Shown: positions 49,644 to 59,245, counted from the first letter of the stretch. The stretch: 64,000 nucleotides of DNA from Paenibacillus_E sp964253085 (GCF_964253085.1 NZ_CAXUQH020000001.1:5518001-5582000), one strand, 5' to 3'. Made by a program: numbers and translations. The notes: generated by a model from the letters alone, not told the origin.

Positions 49644-50666
49644 ATGCTTAAACGTAAACTGATTCTAACAACTCTAATTTGCAATATGTGTTTAACTTTG
49701 GCTGCAGCAGCCCCTGCAAACGCTGCGGACAACGCCAAATTCGAGATGACTGAACCCGTTACCGAAGCAGAAAATGGCGAATTTACAGTTACGTTGAGAG
49801 GACAAAATATCCAGGATTTATTTGCATACGAAGTAAAGCTTGGCATCGATGCTAACAATGTCGAAGTTGTAAAAGCCACCACAGCAATTACTGGATTCTC
49901 CGTTCCACCCATACTGAAAAACAATGAAATTACTTTTGCTCATACGAAAGTTGGTAAAGTGACTGGTGAGATGGGCAACGTAGACATCGGCACCATCACT
50001 TTCAAGGCCAAAAAAGCAGGAACGACAATTATTAATTGGACAAACATTAAAATAGTAGATTCGAGTTTGGACAGCAAAACATTTTCGCCAAACGCATCTA
50101 CAAATTTCATTAAAGTTTTTGGCGACCTTGCAGGCCATTGGGCTAAATCTGATATTATGCAGATGGTAGATAAAAAAATCGTAGAAGGTATGGACGATAA
50201 TCATTTTGCGCCTAATATGAATGTAACAAGAGCTCAATTTGCAACACTGCTCTCTAAGGCACTAGACCTAAAGGATGATACGGAGAATTATCCTTTTGCC
50301 GATGTAGCATCTGGCTCCTGGTTTGAGAACAGCGTGAAAAAGGCTTATGCTGCCGGACTTATCAACGGCATAGCGGATGACGCGTTTGCGCCGGAGCAAA
50401 ATATCACTCGCGAGGAAATGACAGCTATGCTATTGAGAGCTAAAGCACATGCAACAGGATCTAATATTGAAGATATGACCGTCAAAGAGTCCATCAAATT
50501 CAGCGACGAGTCATCAATCAACGACTGGGCTAAAAAAGCAGTAGCACTTGCGGTCGAATCTGGCTTGATGAACGGCAGAACAGAAAGTGAATTTGCTCCG
50601 AAGGAGCATGCCAGTCGAGCTGAATCCGTTGTCGTTCTGAAAAGGCTCTTAACAGAGTTGAATTAA
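49644..50666 (+). CDS. S-layer-homology protein with a single cohesin domain (candidate wall anchor)
   Basis: A 340-residue secreted protein. The signal peptide (LILTTLICNMCLTLAAAAPANA) is followed by one cohesin-type beta-sandwich (about 30-160, with NGEFTVTLRGQNIQDLFAYE and VGKVTGEMGNVDIGTITFKA), then three SLH repeats (GHWAKSDIMQMVDKKIVEGM; SWFENSVKKAYAAGLINGIA; INDWAKKAVALAVESGLMNG), which bind secondary cell-wall polymer. It has no enzyme domain and no dockerin. The start is the ATG at 49,644, 9 bases after GAGAGG. Since the neighbouring enzymes end in dockerins, this protein is the obvious candidate to hold them at the wall. The binding itself is inferred from domain types. It ends at a strong terminator. 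Confidence 0.92.
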   Translation: MLKRKLILTTLICNMCLTLAAAAPANAADNAKFEMTEPVTEAENGEFTVTLRGQNIQDLFAYEVKLGIDANNVEVVKATTAITGFSVPPILKNNEITFAHTKVGKVTGEMGNVDIGTITFKAKKAGTTIINWTNIKIVDSSLDSKTFSPNASTNFIKVFGDLAGHWAKSDIMQMVDKKIVEGMDDNHFAPNMNVTRAQFATLLSKALDLKDDTENYPFADVASGSWFENSVKKAYAAGLINGIADDAFAPEQNITREEMTAMLLRAKAHATGSNIEDMTVKESIKFSDESSINDWAKKAVALAVESGLMNGRTESEFAPKEHASRAESVVVLKRLLTELN

Positions 50667-50711
50667 AAAGCTTCCTTTCTAGCTAGTTGCTGTGGGAAGG
50701 GAAGCTTTTTT
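50665..50711 (+). terminator. Rho-independent terminator of the SLH-cohesin gene
   Basis: AAAAAGCTTCCTTTC pairs with GGGAAGGGAAGCTTTTTT, directly at the stop codon. Confidence 0.9.
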
Positions 50712-50735
50712 GAAATAAGAAGAAGGGATAAATTG

Positions 50736-50769
50736 CAAATAAAGCCACTCCTAGGGAGCGGCTTATTTG
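50736..50769 (-). terminator. Terminator after the decayed dockerin gene
   Basis: CAAATAAGCC(G)CTCC pairs with GGAGTGGCTTTATTTG on the minus strand with one bulge, six bases after the stop at 50,775. Confidence 0.65.
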
Positions 50770-50774
50770 TTCAA

Positions 50775-51913
50775 CTACTCGAAGATCATGGAGGCAATGT
50801 ATGCAATATCAATAATATCAATAATATCAATTATATTATCTCCATTCATATCGGCTATCTTCGCTGTTGCCCAACCTGCACTTGTTGAGTCCTTGCCATA
50901 ATGGTAAGCACCAATTGCAAGATCACCTACATCGAGGCTTCCATTCTTGTTCAGATCTGCAGAAACGACCTTAATGACCGCCGCTTTGAAAATAACTTCA
51001 GCACTGCCCAGCGTTTCTACCGCATTGTCAACTTGAATCTGGGTGGCATTTACGTTGTCCTTTATAGCTTTTGCTGCATTAATAGCTGCGCCGCAAGCAT
51101 CTACCTTACCATCATTTCCGAGGTATGCTGTGTTGCTGGAATTCCAAGTAATTGTCGTTCCATTGTAATTGCTTGGCAGATTTATATCACTTGAAACGAT
51201 GTTCTTACCAATGCTTAAATGCGATTTGGCCTCTGTTACAAGTTGCGAGGCATCTATGGAAGCATTACACAATTCATATACTTTATCAGGAGCCAATGCC
51301 GTGGAATAAATCCTAAAATCGTCCACTTGGCCTGCATAGTATGGATCAGCGTAGAAGGACTTCCCTATGTATCCTGAATAATCCTTAGTTGCATCATACA
51401 ATTCTGAAGGTCCGGCTGTTACATTTTTATTTGTTGCCACGGCAACTCCGTCCAAATATAGGACACTTGTTTTAGTCGCCGAATCAATTGTCGTTACTAC
51501 ATGCTTCCAAACGCCCGTTTCGTTATTAATTGCTGATTGCAGTTTCCCGCTCCATAATTTTGGGGTTAGAAACTCATACTTGGTTGAATCGACTCCAAGG
51601 GCGTATAGCCATTGCTTGGAACTGCCGCCACTCCATTTTACCCATACTGCGATTGTAATATTGCCCATCCCGTTTAAAAACCATTAGGAATTTTCACATA
51701 AGACGCTGTCGTTGAATTGGAGGCCCCTCCTGCCATAACATAGCTTTTACCGTCCACACCGGTATCTCTAGTAATTGCGTTGATGTATGTACCATTGAAA
51801 CCGTTGCCTGAAGCATCCTGCACTGTAGTCCCACTTGCCTCATCAAACTTGTACCAGAGTTTGAGATTTGTATCGGTTGCGGCTTTCACGGCAGGTGACA
51901 CGCCTTTAAAATA
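50775..51913 (-). pseudogene. Decayed secreted enzyme: LamG plus atrophied Ig-like domain plus partial FIVAR plus dockerin
   Basis: Two reading frames form one broken gene. The first (from about 51,913 to 51,674) reads TNLKLWYKFDEASGTTVQDA, the start of a LamG/concanavalin-type domain. It stops at a TAA created by loss of one T in a T run (51,676-51,680). The second frame continues the same domain (MGNITIAVWVKWSGGSSKQW). Next come an atrophied Ig-like domain (DINLPSNYNGTTITWNSSNT), an abrupt join into the middle of a FIVAR helix (CGAAINAAKAIKDNVNATQ) and a dockerin. The catalytic domain, signal peptide and cohesin are missing. The second dockerin loop holds three copies of a 9-bp unit. It is probably the remnant of a GH43-type arabinanase related to the two intact neighbours. 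Confidence 0.85.
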
Positions 51914-51924
51914 ACTGTTTATTC

Positions 51925-51965
51925 GAGTTCTGCCCTATCCCGATTATCGAGAGAGGGCAGAACTC
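51925..51965. terminator. Strong inverted repeat downstream of the first GH43 gene
   Basis: A perfect 12-bp stem, GAGTTCTGCCCT and AGGGCAGAACTC, lies 26 bases after the stop of the GH43 gene. No T-run follows on either strand, so it may end or protect the message rather than be a classical terminator. Confidence 0.5.
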
Positions 51966-51990
51966 TCATTTCAACTAGTTATTACTTCAA

Positions 51991-54900
51991 TTATTCAAGT
52001 ATCTTAGTTGCAACAAACGCAATATCCAGAATGTCGATCTTATTATCAGCATTCACATCCGCAGCTTTAGCAGTTGCCCAATCTGCGCTTGTTGAATCCT
52101 TGCCATAATGGTAAGCAACCATCGCCAAATCTCCCACATTGATGCTTCCGTCATTATTCATGTCTGCAGACTTCATCACCGCAGCCTTGAAGATTTCCAC
52201 TGCACCGCCCAGTGCTGTTACGGCACTGTCAACCTGAGACTGTGTTGCACTTGCATTGTCATTTACAGCTTTTGCTGCGTTAATGGCAACGCCAAACGCA
52301 TCTTTCGCAGCCTGCGGATATTGACCCGTTTGTGTTCCAACAACAACAGTGTCAAACAGGCTTTGTGCATTCGTAATCGCAGCTGTCAATGCGGACTTAT
52401 CTACAACAATTTCCACGCTGCCTACCGCAATGTTCTTACTGCCTAGAGCTCCCTGAATCACGGTTCCTTCTGGACCTACGCCGAAGTTAGCCTGGGTAGT
52501 TGCAATCGCTCCCGTCGTATCATGAACACCAGCCTTAACCTTGAAGTTCACATTTAAGACCGGAGTGTTTGCTCCAGTAACCCCTCCAATATTAGCGGCA
52601 ATAAGTCTTACTTTTCCAGCCGTCGACTTATCCTCTTTAACGATCTGGATATTGTTGTTTGCACCTGTCGCACTAACATAGTCAAATACGTTGGCATCAT
52701 AAGACAATGTGATGTCATGGGCATAAACACTTTGGGCCAAGTTGTCTAGATTAACGGCAACTGTGAAGCTGCTACCTGGCTTCACACTGCTGTCCGCCGA
52801 AATTGCAGCAGTAGGTACTTTTTGTTCAGGCCAGATTGGATCAGTGGTTGCATTGCTTGTGGTTAACAAGATCCGGTCTATAATTAAACCAGATTCCCTT
52901 CCCCACAAATTTAATACATGCTCGCCAGCGGAAACATTTATCGTCGTACCGCCTGTCACTGCTGTACCGCCATTACTGAGATTAACCCATCTAAATTGAC
53001 TATTACTCACATTCTGAATGCCATTGGAAGTGAATTTATATGAATTATCCAATCCTACGTGGATGGAGTCGGTTTGGAAATTTCGACTCTTGGCAAGTAA
53101 CCAAACATTGTAGGTTCCCGAAGCTGGAAAGTTAATCTTATAATTAAGCCTAGAACCAGCAGCGAGGCTGGCCGCATCTGTGCCTGACGTTATTGCCGTA
53201 GCATCGTCTGGGCCAAATAACATGGCTTTCGTTGACTGTCCGTCAACCAGCGACCAAGTATGTCCGTTTATGGTGCCATATACGTAAGCATTAACTGTGT
53301 TTACTGCTGCAGTTTCTGCTTCGATGGCAACTACTGCAGGCGTATTGACACTTACATTAATTTGCGTTGTTACTGCGTCACCTATTGTTCCTTTATAACT
53401 TACAGTAACATTGCTTGTTCCACTGGTTTTGGCTGAAATTGTACCGTTTGCAACATCTGCAACGGCAGGACTCAAATTCGTATAAGTTACTGATTTCGTT
53501 ACATCCTCCGTATGTCCATCCATATACTCTGCTGTTATTTTAAATGTGGCGGTTCTGCCAGCATCCAGTGCGAAAGAAGCATTATCAACGGTTATCTTCT
53601 TCACCGTCAGCTCACTGTTCAAGTCTTTTACTTGTAGATTGAGTGTATCTGTTTTACCGCCATAGCTTACGTTGATGGTTGCCGTACCATACCCAGTACC
53701 TGTTACTACTCCGTTGCTGACACTAACAATGCCGCTTGGCGATGATGTTGTAGTTGCTTGAGCAGTCACATCTTCACTGGTTCCATCGGAGTATACGGCT
53801 GTAACCTTCATAGTTGCCTGGTTCGTTCCGGAAACAATATCAATCTTTTGTTTATCGATCGATGCATTAATAGCAGCTAGTTCATGAGCAGCGCTCTTTT
53901 GCTCGAACTGCCAAGAATCCACCTTAAAGAGATTACCTGCTGATGCCCCCCTGTATACCATATAAACATCATGGATACCCGCAGCACCTGTAACATTTGT
54001 TGTTTCTGTTTTCCAAACGCTGTCTCCGCCTGTGTTGGAAATCGGAAGTGTCCCAATCAAGGCACCGTCGGCACTGTCAAGACGGAGTTCGATCGTGCCA
54101 CCAGCCGAACCGTTTGCAACATTAGCCTTAAAGATTCCTGCTCCAACATCACCGAAGTCGACTTTGGAAACGGCTGTCCAGTCTCCATCACTAATGTTGC
54201 TCACAGCCAGATTTACACTACTTACCATTCCGCCAGGTTCGGTGGTGGTTTCCGTGGATATGCCTCCATTCCAACCGATGGTTTCAGCCTCAACCCTAGT
54301 ATATGGATTGAAGTTTTTCAACTGCGGGACACCTTTGTAATCTCCAGTAATATTTTGAATGACTCCGTTAGCATCCATATTTACCTTATTGATGTGTGCG
54401 TTGCGGTATCCGTGTGGTTGCCCCCCCATTTGAGGTACCGTCCCACTTTCAGCTAATGCTTTCGCAAGGGTCTGAGCATGGTAGACGATATACCATTGGT
54501 TGTTGAATTCAAAGACGGCATGGTGATTGTTGCCTCCGACACCGAAAAAGCTCGCTGGATTAGGCAGTATGGTTTTAACATACGTAAATGGACCCATTGG
54601 ATTATCACTCACCATATAAGCAATCGTTCCGGTTGGAATATCCGATGGATGTCCGCTTGAGAAATTTGTACAATAGGAATAATAGTATTTTCCATTGTAT
54701 TTATGGATCCCTGAGTCTTCAAACAACCAAGGCGGATTGATACGTCCTAGTGTTCCGCCACTTGCTGTCAGATCCAAACTAATCATATCGGCTCCTAGCT
54801 TTGCCACACGTGCTGTCCCAGGGTCAGCCTCCTTACCAGTCGGTACACCGCCTCCAAAATAAATATACCCGCTTCCATCATCATCAACCAGCACTGCTGG

Positions 54901-55470
54901 ATCAAACAGCCATGTAACGTCACTAGCTCCTGGAGTGTTTCTATTCACTAGCGCTTTGCCAATTGGATCTGTAAATGGACCGATCGGACTGTCCGCTGAG
55001 AGCACGCCTATTCCGTTTGCACTATCTGCAAAGTAAAGGAAAAATTTCTCCTTACCATCTATCGTTTTATGTGCGGCTGCTGGAGCCCAGGAATTACTTG
55101 CCCATTTGGCCGCACCTTGCGCACCAGCTACAGGTATTTCACCGTGGTCTGTCCAGTTGATCATATCGTCAGATGAAACAACCGTAATCTTATTAATCTT
55201 ACTATATCCGTTATCCTTAATGGTCCCGTCTGCATTGTATTCAAATACATCATTGGTCATGTAAACATAGACTCTGCCGTTATATACCATGGCATACGGA
55301 TCAGCACCAAACTTTTGCGTAAATAGCGGATTAGCGTTGCCAGGTGTTTTGGCGATTGCTGGCGTGACCGTAGTCGTCGCAGCCTCAACCCTCTCTGTAA
55401 TTACTGGGCTTGATGTGAGGGCAACAGTTAGAGCCATTGACACCCCAAGTATTTTCTTCCACTTTTTCAT
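51991..55470 (-). CDS. Secreted GH43 arabinofuranosidase/xylosidase-type enzyme with CBM, Ig-like, cohesin, FIVAR and dockerin modules
   Basis: A 1,159-residue secreted enzyme. After the signal peptide (ILGVSMALTVALTSSPVITERVEA) comes a GH43 propeller (about 40-395: FGADPYAMVYNGRVYVYMTN, SWAPAAAHKTIDGKEKFFLY, WLFEDSGIHKYNGKYYYSYC) like arabinoxylan arabinofuranohydrolases. Next are a CBM6-type module (about 398-530, YTRVEAETIGWNGG), two Big_2-like Ig domains (about 535-710), a second jelly-roll module (about 715-884), a cohesin (885-1021, VYAHDITLSYDANVFDYVSA), a FIVAR helical bundle (1022-1100) and a type I dockerin (1101-1159, loops DMNNDGSINVGD and DVNADNKIDILD). Both dockerin calcium loops are complete. 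Start ATG has GGAGG 7 bases upstream. It probably debranches arabinoxylan or xylan at the cell surface. Having cohesin and dockerin in one enzyme is unusual. Confidence 0.94.
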   Translation of the reverse strand: MKKWKKILGVSMALTVALTSSPVITERVEAATTTVTPAIAKTPGNANPLFTQKFGADPYAMVYNGRVYVYMTNDVFEYNADGTIKDNGYSKINKITVVSSDDMINWTDHGEIPVAGAQGAAKWASNSWAPAAAHKTIDGKEKFFLYFADSANGIGVLSADSPIGPFTDPIGKALVNRNTPGASDVTWLFDPAVLVDDDGSGYIYFGGGVPTGKEADPGTARVAKLGADMISLDLTASGGTLGRINPPWLFEDSGIHKYNGKYYYSYCTNFSSGHPSDIPTGTIAYMVSDNPMGPFTYVKTILPNPASFFGVGGNNHHAVFEFNNQWYIVYHAQTLAKALAESGTVPQMGGQPHGYRNAHINKVNMDANGVIQNITGDYKGVPQLKNFNPYTRVEAETIGWNGGISTETTTEPGGMVSSVNLAVSNISDGDWTAVSKVDFGDVGAGIFKANVANGSAGGTIELRLDSADGALIGTLPISNTGGDSVWKTETTNVTGAAGIHDVYMVYRGASAGNLFKVDSWQFEQKSAAHELAAINASIDKQKIDIVSGTNQATMKVTAVYSDGTSEDVTAQATTTSSPSGIVSVSNGVVTGTGYGTATINVSYGGKTDTLNLQVKDLNSELTVKKITVDNASFALDAGRTATFKITAEYMDGHTEDVTKSVTYTNLSPAVADVANGTISAKTSGTSNVTVSYKGTIGDAVTTQINVSVNTPAVVAIEAETAAVNTVNAYVYGTINGHTWSLVDGQSTKAMLFGPDDATAITSGTDAASLAAGSRLNYKINFPASGTYNVWLLAKSRNFQTDSIHVGLDNSYKFTSNGIQNVSNSQFRWVNLSNGGTAVTGGTTINVSAGEHVLNLWGRESGLIIDRILLTTSNATTDPIWPEQKVPTAAISADSSVKPGSSFTVAVNLDNLAQSVYAHDITLSYDANVFDYVSATGANNNIQIVKEDKSTAGKVRLIAANIGGVTGANTPVLNVNFKVKAGVHDTTGAIATTQANFGVGPEGTVIQGALGSKNIAVGSVEIVVDKSALTAAITNAQSLFDTVVVGTQTGQYPQAAKDAFGVAINAAKAVNDNASATQSQVDSAVTALGGAVEIFKAAVMKSADMNNDGSINVGDLAMVAYHYGKDSTSADWATAKAADVNADNKIDILDIAFVATKILE

Positions 55471-55587
55471 AGAACAACCTCCACCATCATGAAATGATTT
55501 TTGTTACGTTAGACATCACATTTCTTATTGCACTCTACAACTCGCTTTTACCTAGACACCTCCTTTCACTCCATCTACATCACAAAA

Positions 55588-55601
55588 GTAAAGCGCTTTC
55601 A
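55588..55601. promoter_or_regulatory. Candidate CcpA (cre) site in the leader of the first GH43 gene
   Basis: GTAAAGCGCTTTCA contains the perfect palindrome AAAGCGCTTT and matches the cre consensus at 12 of 14 positions. It lies about 90 bases downstream of the predicted transcription start, a road-block position. Confidence 0.5.
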
Positions 55602-55693
55602 CCGACACTGACACAGAATAATTTCCCTGTCCTTATCTGCTTCTTGGTACCGAAATATCTCTCATGACTACGTATGTCCTTTAAACTGATTTA

Positions 55694-55745
55694 ATTATAA
55701 CTTTGCGATTAGGAAATCACGATGTAATTTCTTTTTTTAAAAGTT
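55694..55745 (-). promoter_or_regulatory. Promoter of the first GH43 gene with conserved 32-bp upstream box
   Basis: Minus strand TATAAT at 55,694-55,699, no good -35. The 32 bases at 55,714-55,745 (core on the plus strand ATCACGATGTAATTTC, then a T-run and AAAAGTT) are identical to 59,326-59,357 before the second GH43 gene, and in both cases 14 bases separate box and -10. This is the pattern of an activator site next to a weak promoter. Confidence 0.65.
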
Positions 55746-55836
55746 GAAATTTTAGGTGGAAATTTCCATGAAGTAAATGTAAAAAATGAGTAATTTTAGG
55801 CGAATAAGGCGAGCTAATTGATTATTTTTTTTGGGA

Positions 55837-55880
55837 AAGCTCTATCCCATAATGAAATTACATGTTTAGGAATAGAGCTT
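55837..55880. other. Inverted repeat downstream of the second GH43 gene
   Basis: AAGCTCTAT pairs with ATAGAGCTT, with further partial pairing, around a 20-base loop, 30-70 bases after the stop at 55,912. On the minus strand it is followed by A residues, not T, so it is not a classical terminator; it may still stabilise the 3' end of the message. Confidence 0.4.
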
Positions 55881-55911
55881 ACTAGCATTCAGTTTTTGTT
55901 AGCGTAATGAC

Positions 55912-58900
55912 CTATTGAAGTATTTTGGATGCAACAAACGCAAGATCCGTAATATCGATTGTATTATCACTGTTCATATCAGCTTTCTTAGCTGCTGCCC
56001 AGTCTGTGCTTGAAGCATCCTTACCGTAATGGTAAGTAACCATTGCAAGATCACCTACATCGATACTTCCATCATTGTTGATGTCTGCGGACTTCGTAAC
56101 AGCTGCTTTAAAGATATCTACAGCGTTGCTTAGTGCAGTTACAGCACCGTCAACTTGTGACTGCGTCGCACTTGTGCTGTCTTTTACAGCTTTGGCTGCG
56201 TTTATAGCAGCGCCGAGCGCATCTTTGGCCGACTGCGGGTATTGACCAGACTGAGTGCCGACGATTGCTGAATCATACAAACTTTGGGCATTCGTTATGG
56301 CCGTTATCAACGTATTTTTATCTACGACAACTTCAATACTGCTGATTAAAATGCTCTTACTGCTTAGAGCTGCTTGAACGACTATTCCATCCGGATCAGC
56401 CAGCTTAGCCTGGGTAACTGCAATCGTTCCAGTCGTATCATGAACACCAGATTTCACCTTAAAAGTAAGATTCAAAATTGGCGTGCTGCCTCCCGTTATC
56501 CCTCCGATATTGGCAGAAATGAGTCTAACTGTTCCGCTGGTTGCTTTATCCTCGCCAGCAATCACAATGTTCTCATTGGAGCCTGCCGCACTTACGTAAT
56601 CAAAAACGTTGGAATCATAGGAAAGGGTAATGTCCTGAGCATAAGCCGTTTGTATCAGGTTGTTAAGGTTAAGTGCCACATTAAAACTGCTACTAGGCTT
56701 TACACTGCTGTCTGCTGTAATCGCAGCTGTAGGTACTTTCGGCTCAATAGTCGGCCAAACAGGATCTGTGGCTGAATTACTTGTGGTTAAATAGATTCGG
56801 TCAATAATTAAACCTGACTCCCTTCCCCATAAGTTGAGTTCGTGCTCGCCAGCGGAAATATTTAATGTTGTGCCGCCTGTCACAAGCGTACCGCCATTAC
56901 TGAGATTAACCCATTTAAACTGGCTGTTACTCACATTCTGAATACCATTGGAAGTAAATTTGTACTGATTATCCAATCCGATGTGGATAGAGTCCGTTTG
57001 AAAACTATGACTCTTCGTAAGTAACCAAACATTGTAGCTTCCAGTGGTTGGAATGTTAATTTTGTAATTAAGTCTGGAACCTGCAGCAAGGCTTGCAGCA
57101 TCAGTCCCTGGTGTAACAGAAGTGCCATCATCCGGACCAAATAACATTGCTTTCGTGGTTTGTCCGTCAATAAGCGTCCATGTATGGCCATTTGCGATAC
57201 CTTGTACATAAGCATTTGCTGAGTTTTCTGCGGCCGTTTCCGCCTCAATGGTCACGATGGTTGGCGTATTAAAATTAATGGTATAGACTGCCTGCAGACC
57301 ATCCTTGCTTACAGTCACTGTAGCCTTTCCTGGTAGAGCCATTGCTTGTGTAATCGTGACATTTGCGTCAGAGTCATTTGAAGCAGCTGTAACTTGCGGA
57401 GGTGCTGAACCTGCAGGAAGATCTACGGAGTAAGTATATACACTTGAATTGAATCCACTAAGTTGTACGCCATTCACTTGAAGCGATTTTAGATTCGTAT
57501 CGAAATTTGATCCCGACAACTTGTCATCTAATTTAAAATAATCAAAATCAACATAACCGCCTGTTGTTTTTGTTGCGAAGTTAAATAATGCAAACCGGTA
57601 ACCCATAAAATGCGGGAGTGTATACGACATTTGGAGTGTATTTCCTATAGAAGCCCAACGTTGACCATCAAGACTGAAATAGAAATAAGCTTTATCTGTC
57701 CTATTCTTAAAATCGAGTTCAGTCCTTAAGTAGACAGTATTTTGATTTAGAGGGATACTTGCTAATTCCACTGGCGATCCTGAACTGCCATTCACCATGA
57801 TGACAGATTTCGTATTGCCAGACATTTTGACGCCAACATATCCATAGTTTTTTTGAAATGCAGCAATTCCAGCATAATCCCCGTCTTTCATATTGCTAAC
57901 ATCCAAAGCAATCGTTCCTGAACTTTCCGGCCCGAAGGTTCTCTGTGTAAGAGAGTTTCTTGCATTTAAAATATCAGTGCTCGTTTGTCCTGTCTTAAGT
58001 CTCAGATACCCGGGGCGATCAGTTAAAGACCAGAACCTATTATCGGGATTATGGTTCCATTGCCATACTAGTGAGAGGTTCGATCCATTATCGTCATTCT
58101 CACCACTCGCTACTGCTGTGTGATAAGCTGCGACCTTTTCTGTTCTCTGATCGAAATTATCTGATGAAACCCAGGACTTCGAAAGTGCCGCTGGAATCCC
58201 CGTATCATTGACATCACCGAATACAGGCCATCCATCCTGACTCCAAGTCATCGGTACAATGTAAGGAATACGACCGACTGAGCCATAATCTTGGAACAAC
58301 ACGCCATACCAATTCCCATCAGGGGACTGAACAACTCCCCCTTGCGCTACACCGGCACTGTTAGAATTACTACCGGATCTTAAAGCAATTTTCCCTTCGT
58401 ATGTGCCATCTATCGTATCAGCTCTGTGTACTAATTCAGTACGAATACTCCCTGTAGGCCATGAAATGTTGAAAATATAATATTTACCATTAATTTTATA
58501 AATATGAGAGCCTTCAGCCCCAAGACCGCCAGAGCCTCCTGGAGCACTTGCATTTTGAATGATTGTTTTATTCATTCCACCTGCTTTGATTGCTGTGGCA
58601 TCGTCTGTAAGCTCAATTATTTTAATCGTTCCATTTCCATAAACCATATATACACGTCCGTCATCATCAAACAGCAAGGACATGTCATGATAAACGCCAC
58701 CAGCTAGTTCATACTTTTCCCACTGACCTTTTTCTATGTCCGTAGTCTGGAAAATATAGGTCTTACCGATATCATTGGAAGCAAACACCACATAAAACTT
58801 GCCGTTATTGTATCTAATGCTGCTTGCCCATGAGCCCTGTCCGTATATGTTCTGTCCATTTGAAAGCGTTTGCTTGTTATTAGCAGCTAGGATATCGTAA

Positions 58901-59148
58901 ACATAATTGACGATTTCCCAATTTACGAGATCCTTAGACTTCATAATTGGTACTCCAGGATTCACGTGCATCGTAGTGCTGGTCATATAATAAGTATCGT
59001 TTACCCTAATGACATCAACATCCGGTACATCTGCCCAAATAATTGGATTTTTAGCAGTACTCTCTGCTGCGTGTGTCGTGTTGTTACCTGGTAAACAACT
59101 TACTACTAATGTAAAAACTAATAAGAATGCAAACATTTTTTTATACAT
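55912..59148 (-). CDS. Secreted GH43 (beta-xylosidase/arabinofuranosidase-type) enzyme with cohesin, FIVAR and dockerin modules
   Basis: A 1,078-residue secreted enzyme. The N-terminus FAFLLVFTLVVSCLPGNNTT is a signal peptide; VVSC also fits a lenient lipobox, so lipid anchoring is possible. The GH43 propeller (about 35-320: IIWADVPDVDVIRVNDTYYM, GSWASSIRYNNGKFYVVFAS, GAEGSHIYKINGKYYIFNIS) is followed by the beta-sandwich typical of xylosidase-type GH43 (about 325-545). Then come a cadherin-like domain (about 550-630), a jelly-roll module (about 635-800), cohesin (about 804-940, AYAQDITLSYDSNVFDYVSA), FIVAR (941-1019) and dockerin (1020-1078, loops DINNDGSIDVGD and DMNSDNTIDITD). From the jelly-roll onward it is very similar to the first GH43 protein, while the catalytic parts differ. 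Start is ATG at 59,148 with GGAGG at 12 bases. Confidence 0.93.
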   Translation of the reverse strand: MYKKMFAFLLVFTLVVSCLPGNNTTHAAESTAKNPIIWADVPDVDVIRVNDTYYMTSTTMHVNPGVPIMKSKDLVNWEIVNYVYDILAANNKQTLSNGQNIYGQGSWASSIRYNNGKFYVVFASNDIGKTYIFQTTDIEKGQWEKYELAGGVYHDMSLLFDDDGRVYMVYGNGTIKIIELTDDATAIKAGGMNKTIIQNASAPGGSGGLGAEGSHIYKINGKYYIFNISWPTGSIRTELVHRADTIDGTYEGKIALRSGSNSNSAGVAQGGVVQSPDGNWYGVLFQDYGSVGRIPYIVPMTWSQDGWPVFGDVNDTGIPAALSKSWVSSDNFDQRTEKVAAYHTAVASGENDDNGSNLSLVWQWNHNPDNRFWSLTDRPGYLRLKTGQTSTDILNARNSLTQRTFGPESSGTIALDVSNMKDGDYAGIAAFQKNYGYVGVKMSGNTKSVIMVNGSSGSPVELASIPLNQNTVYLRTELDFKNRTDKAYFYFSLDGQRWASIGNTLQMSYTLPHFMGYRFALFNFATKTTGGYVDFDYFKLDDKLSGSNFDTNLKSLQVNGVQLSGFNSSVYTYSVDLPAGSAPPQVTAASNDSDANVTITQAMALPGKATVTVSKDGLQAVYTINFNTPTIVTIEAETAAENSANAYVQGIANGHTWTLIDGQTTKAMLFGPDDGTSVTPGTDAASLAAGSRLNYKINIPTTGSYNVWLLTKSHSFQTDSIHIGLDNQYKFTSNGIQNVSNSQFKWVNLSNGGTLVTGGTTLNISAGEHELNLWGRESGLIIDRIYLTTSNSATDPVWPTIEPKVPTAAITADSSVKPSSSFNVALNLNNLIQTAYAQDITLSYDSNVFDYVSAAGSNENIVIAGEDKATSGTVRLISANIGGITGGSTPILNLTFKVKSGVHDTTGTIAVTQAKLADPDGIVVQAALSSKSILISSIEVVVDKNTLITAITNAQSLYDSAIVGTQSGQYPQSAKDALGAAINAAKAVKDSTSATQSQVDGAVTALSNAVDIFKAAVTKSADINNDGSIDVGDLAMVTYHYGKDASSTDWAAAKKADMNSDNTIDITDLAFVASKILQ

Positions 59149-59245
59149 GGATTTGAATTTCCTCCCATTCTGGCTCAAATTTAAAAGTTAGTTTTTAACC
59201 ATTTGGACGAATGACTTGAATTCCCATGATTTCGAAAGCAGAAAT

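Noticed and set aside
51674..51901. Stand-alone 75-codon gene
   Set aside because: It is the N-terminal part of the LamG domain of the broken dockerin gene; the next frame continues the same domain after a one-base shift.
53971..54456. Plus-strand open frame of 161 codons opposite the first GH43 gene
   Set aside because: Shadow frame rich in Cys/Ser/Ile without domain similarity or ribosome site.
55837..55880. Terminator for the second GH43 gene
   Set aside because: The inverted repeat is real but is followed by A residues on the minus strand, so it is listed only as an inverted repeat.
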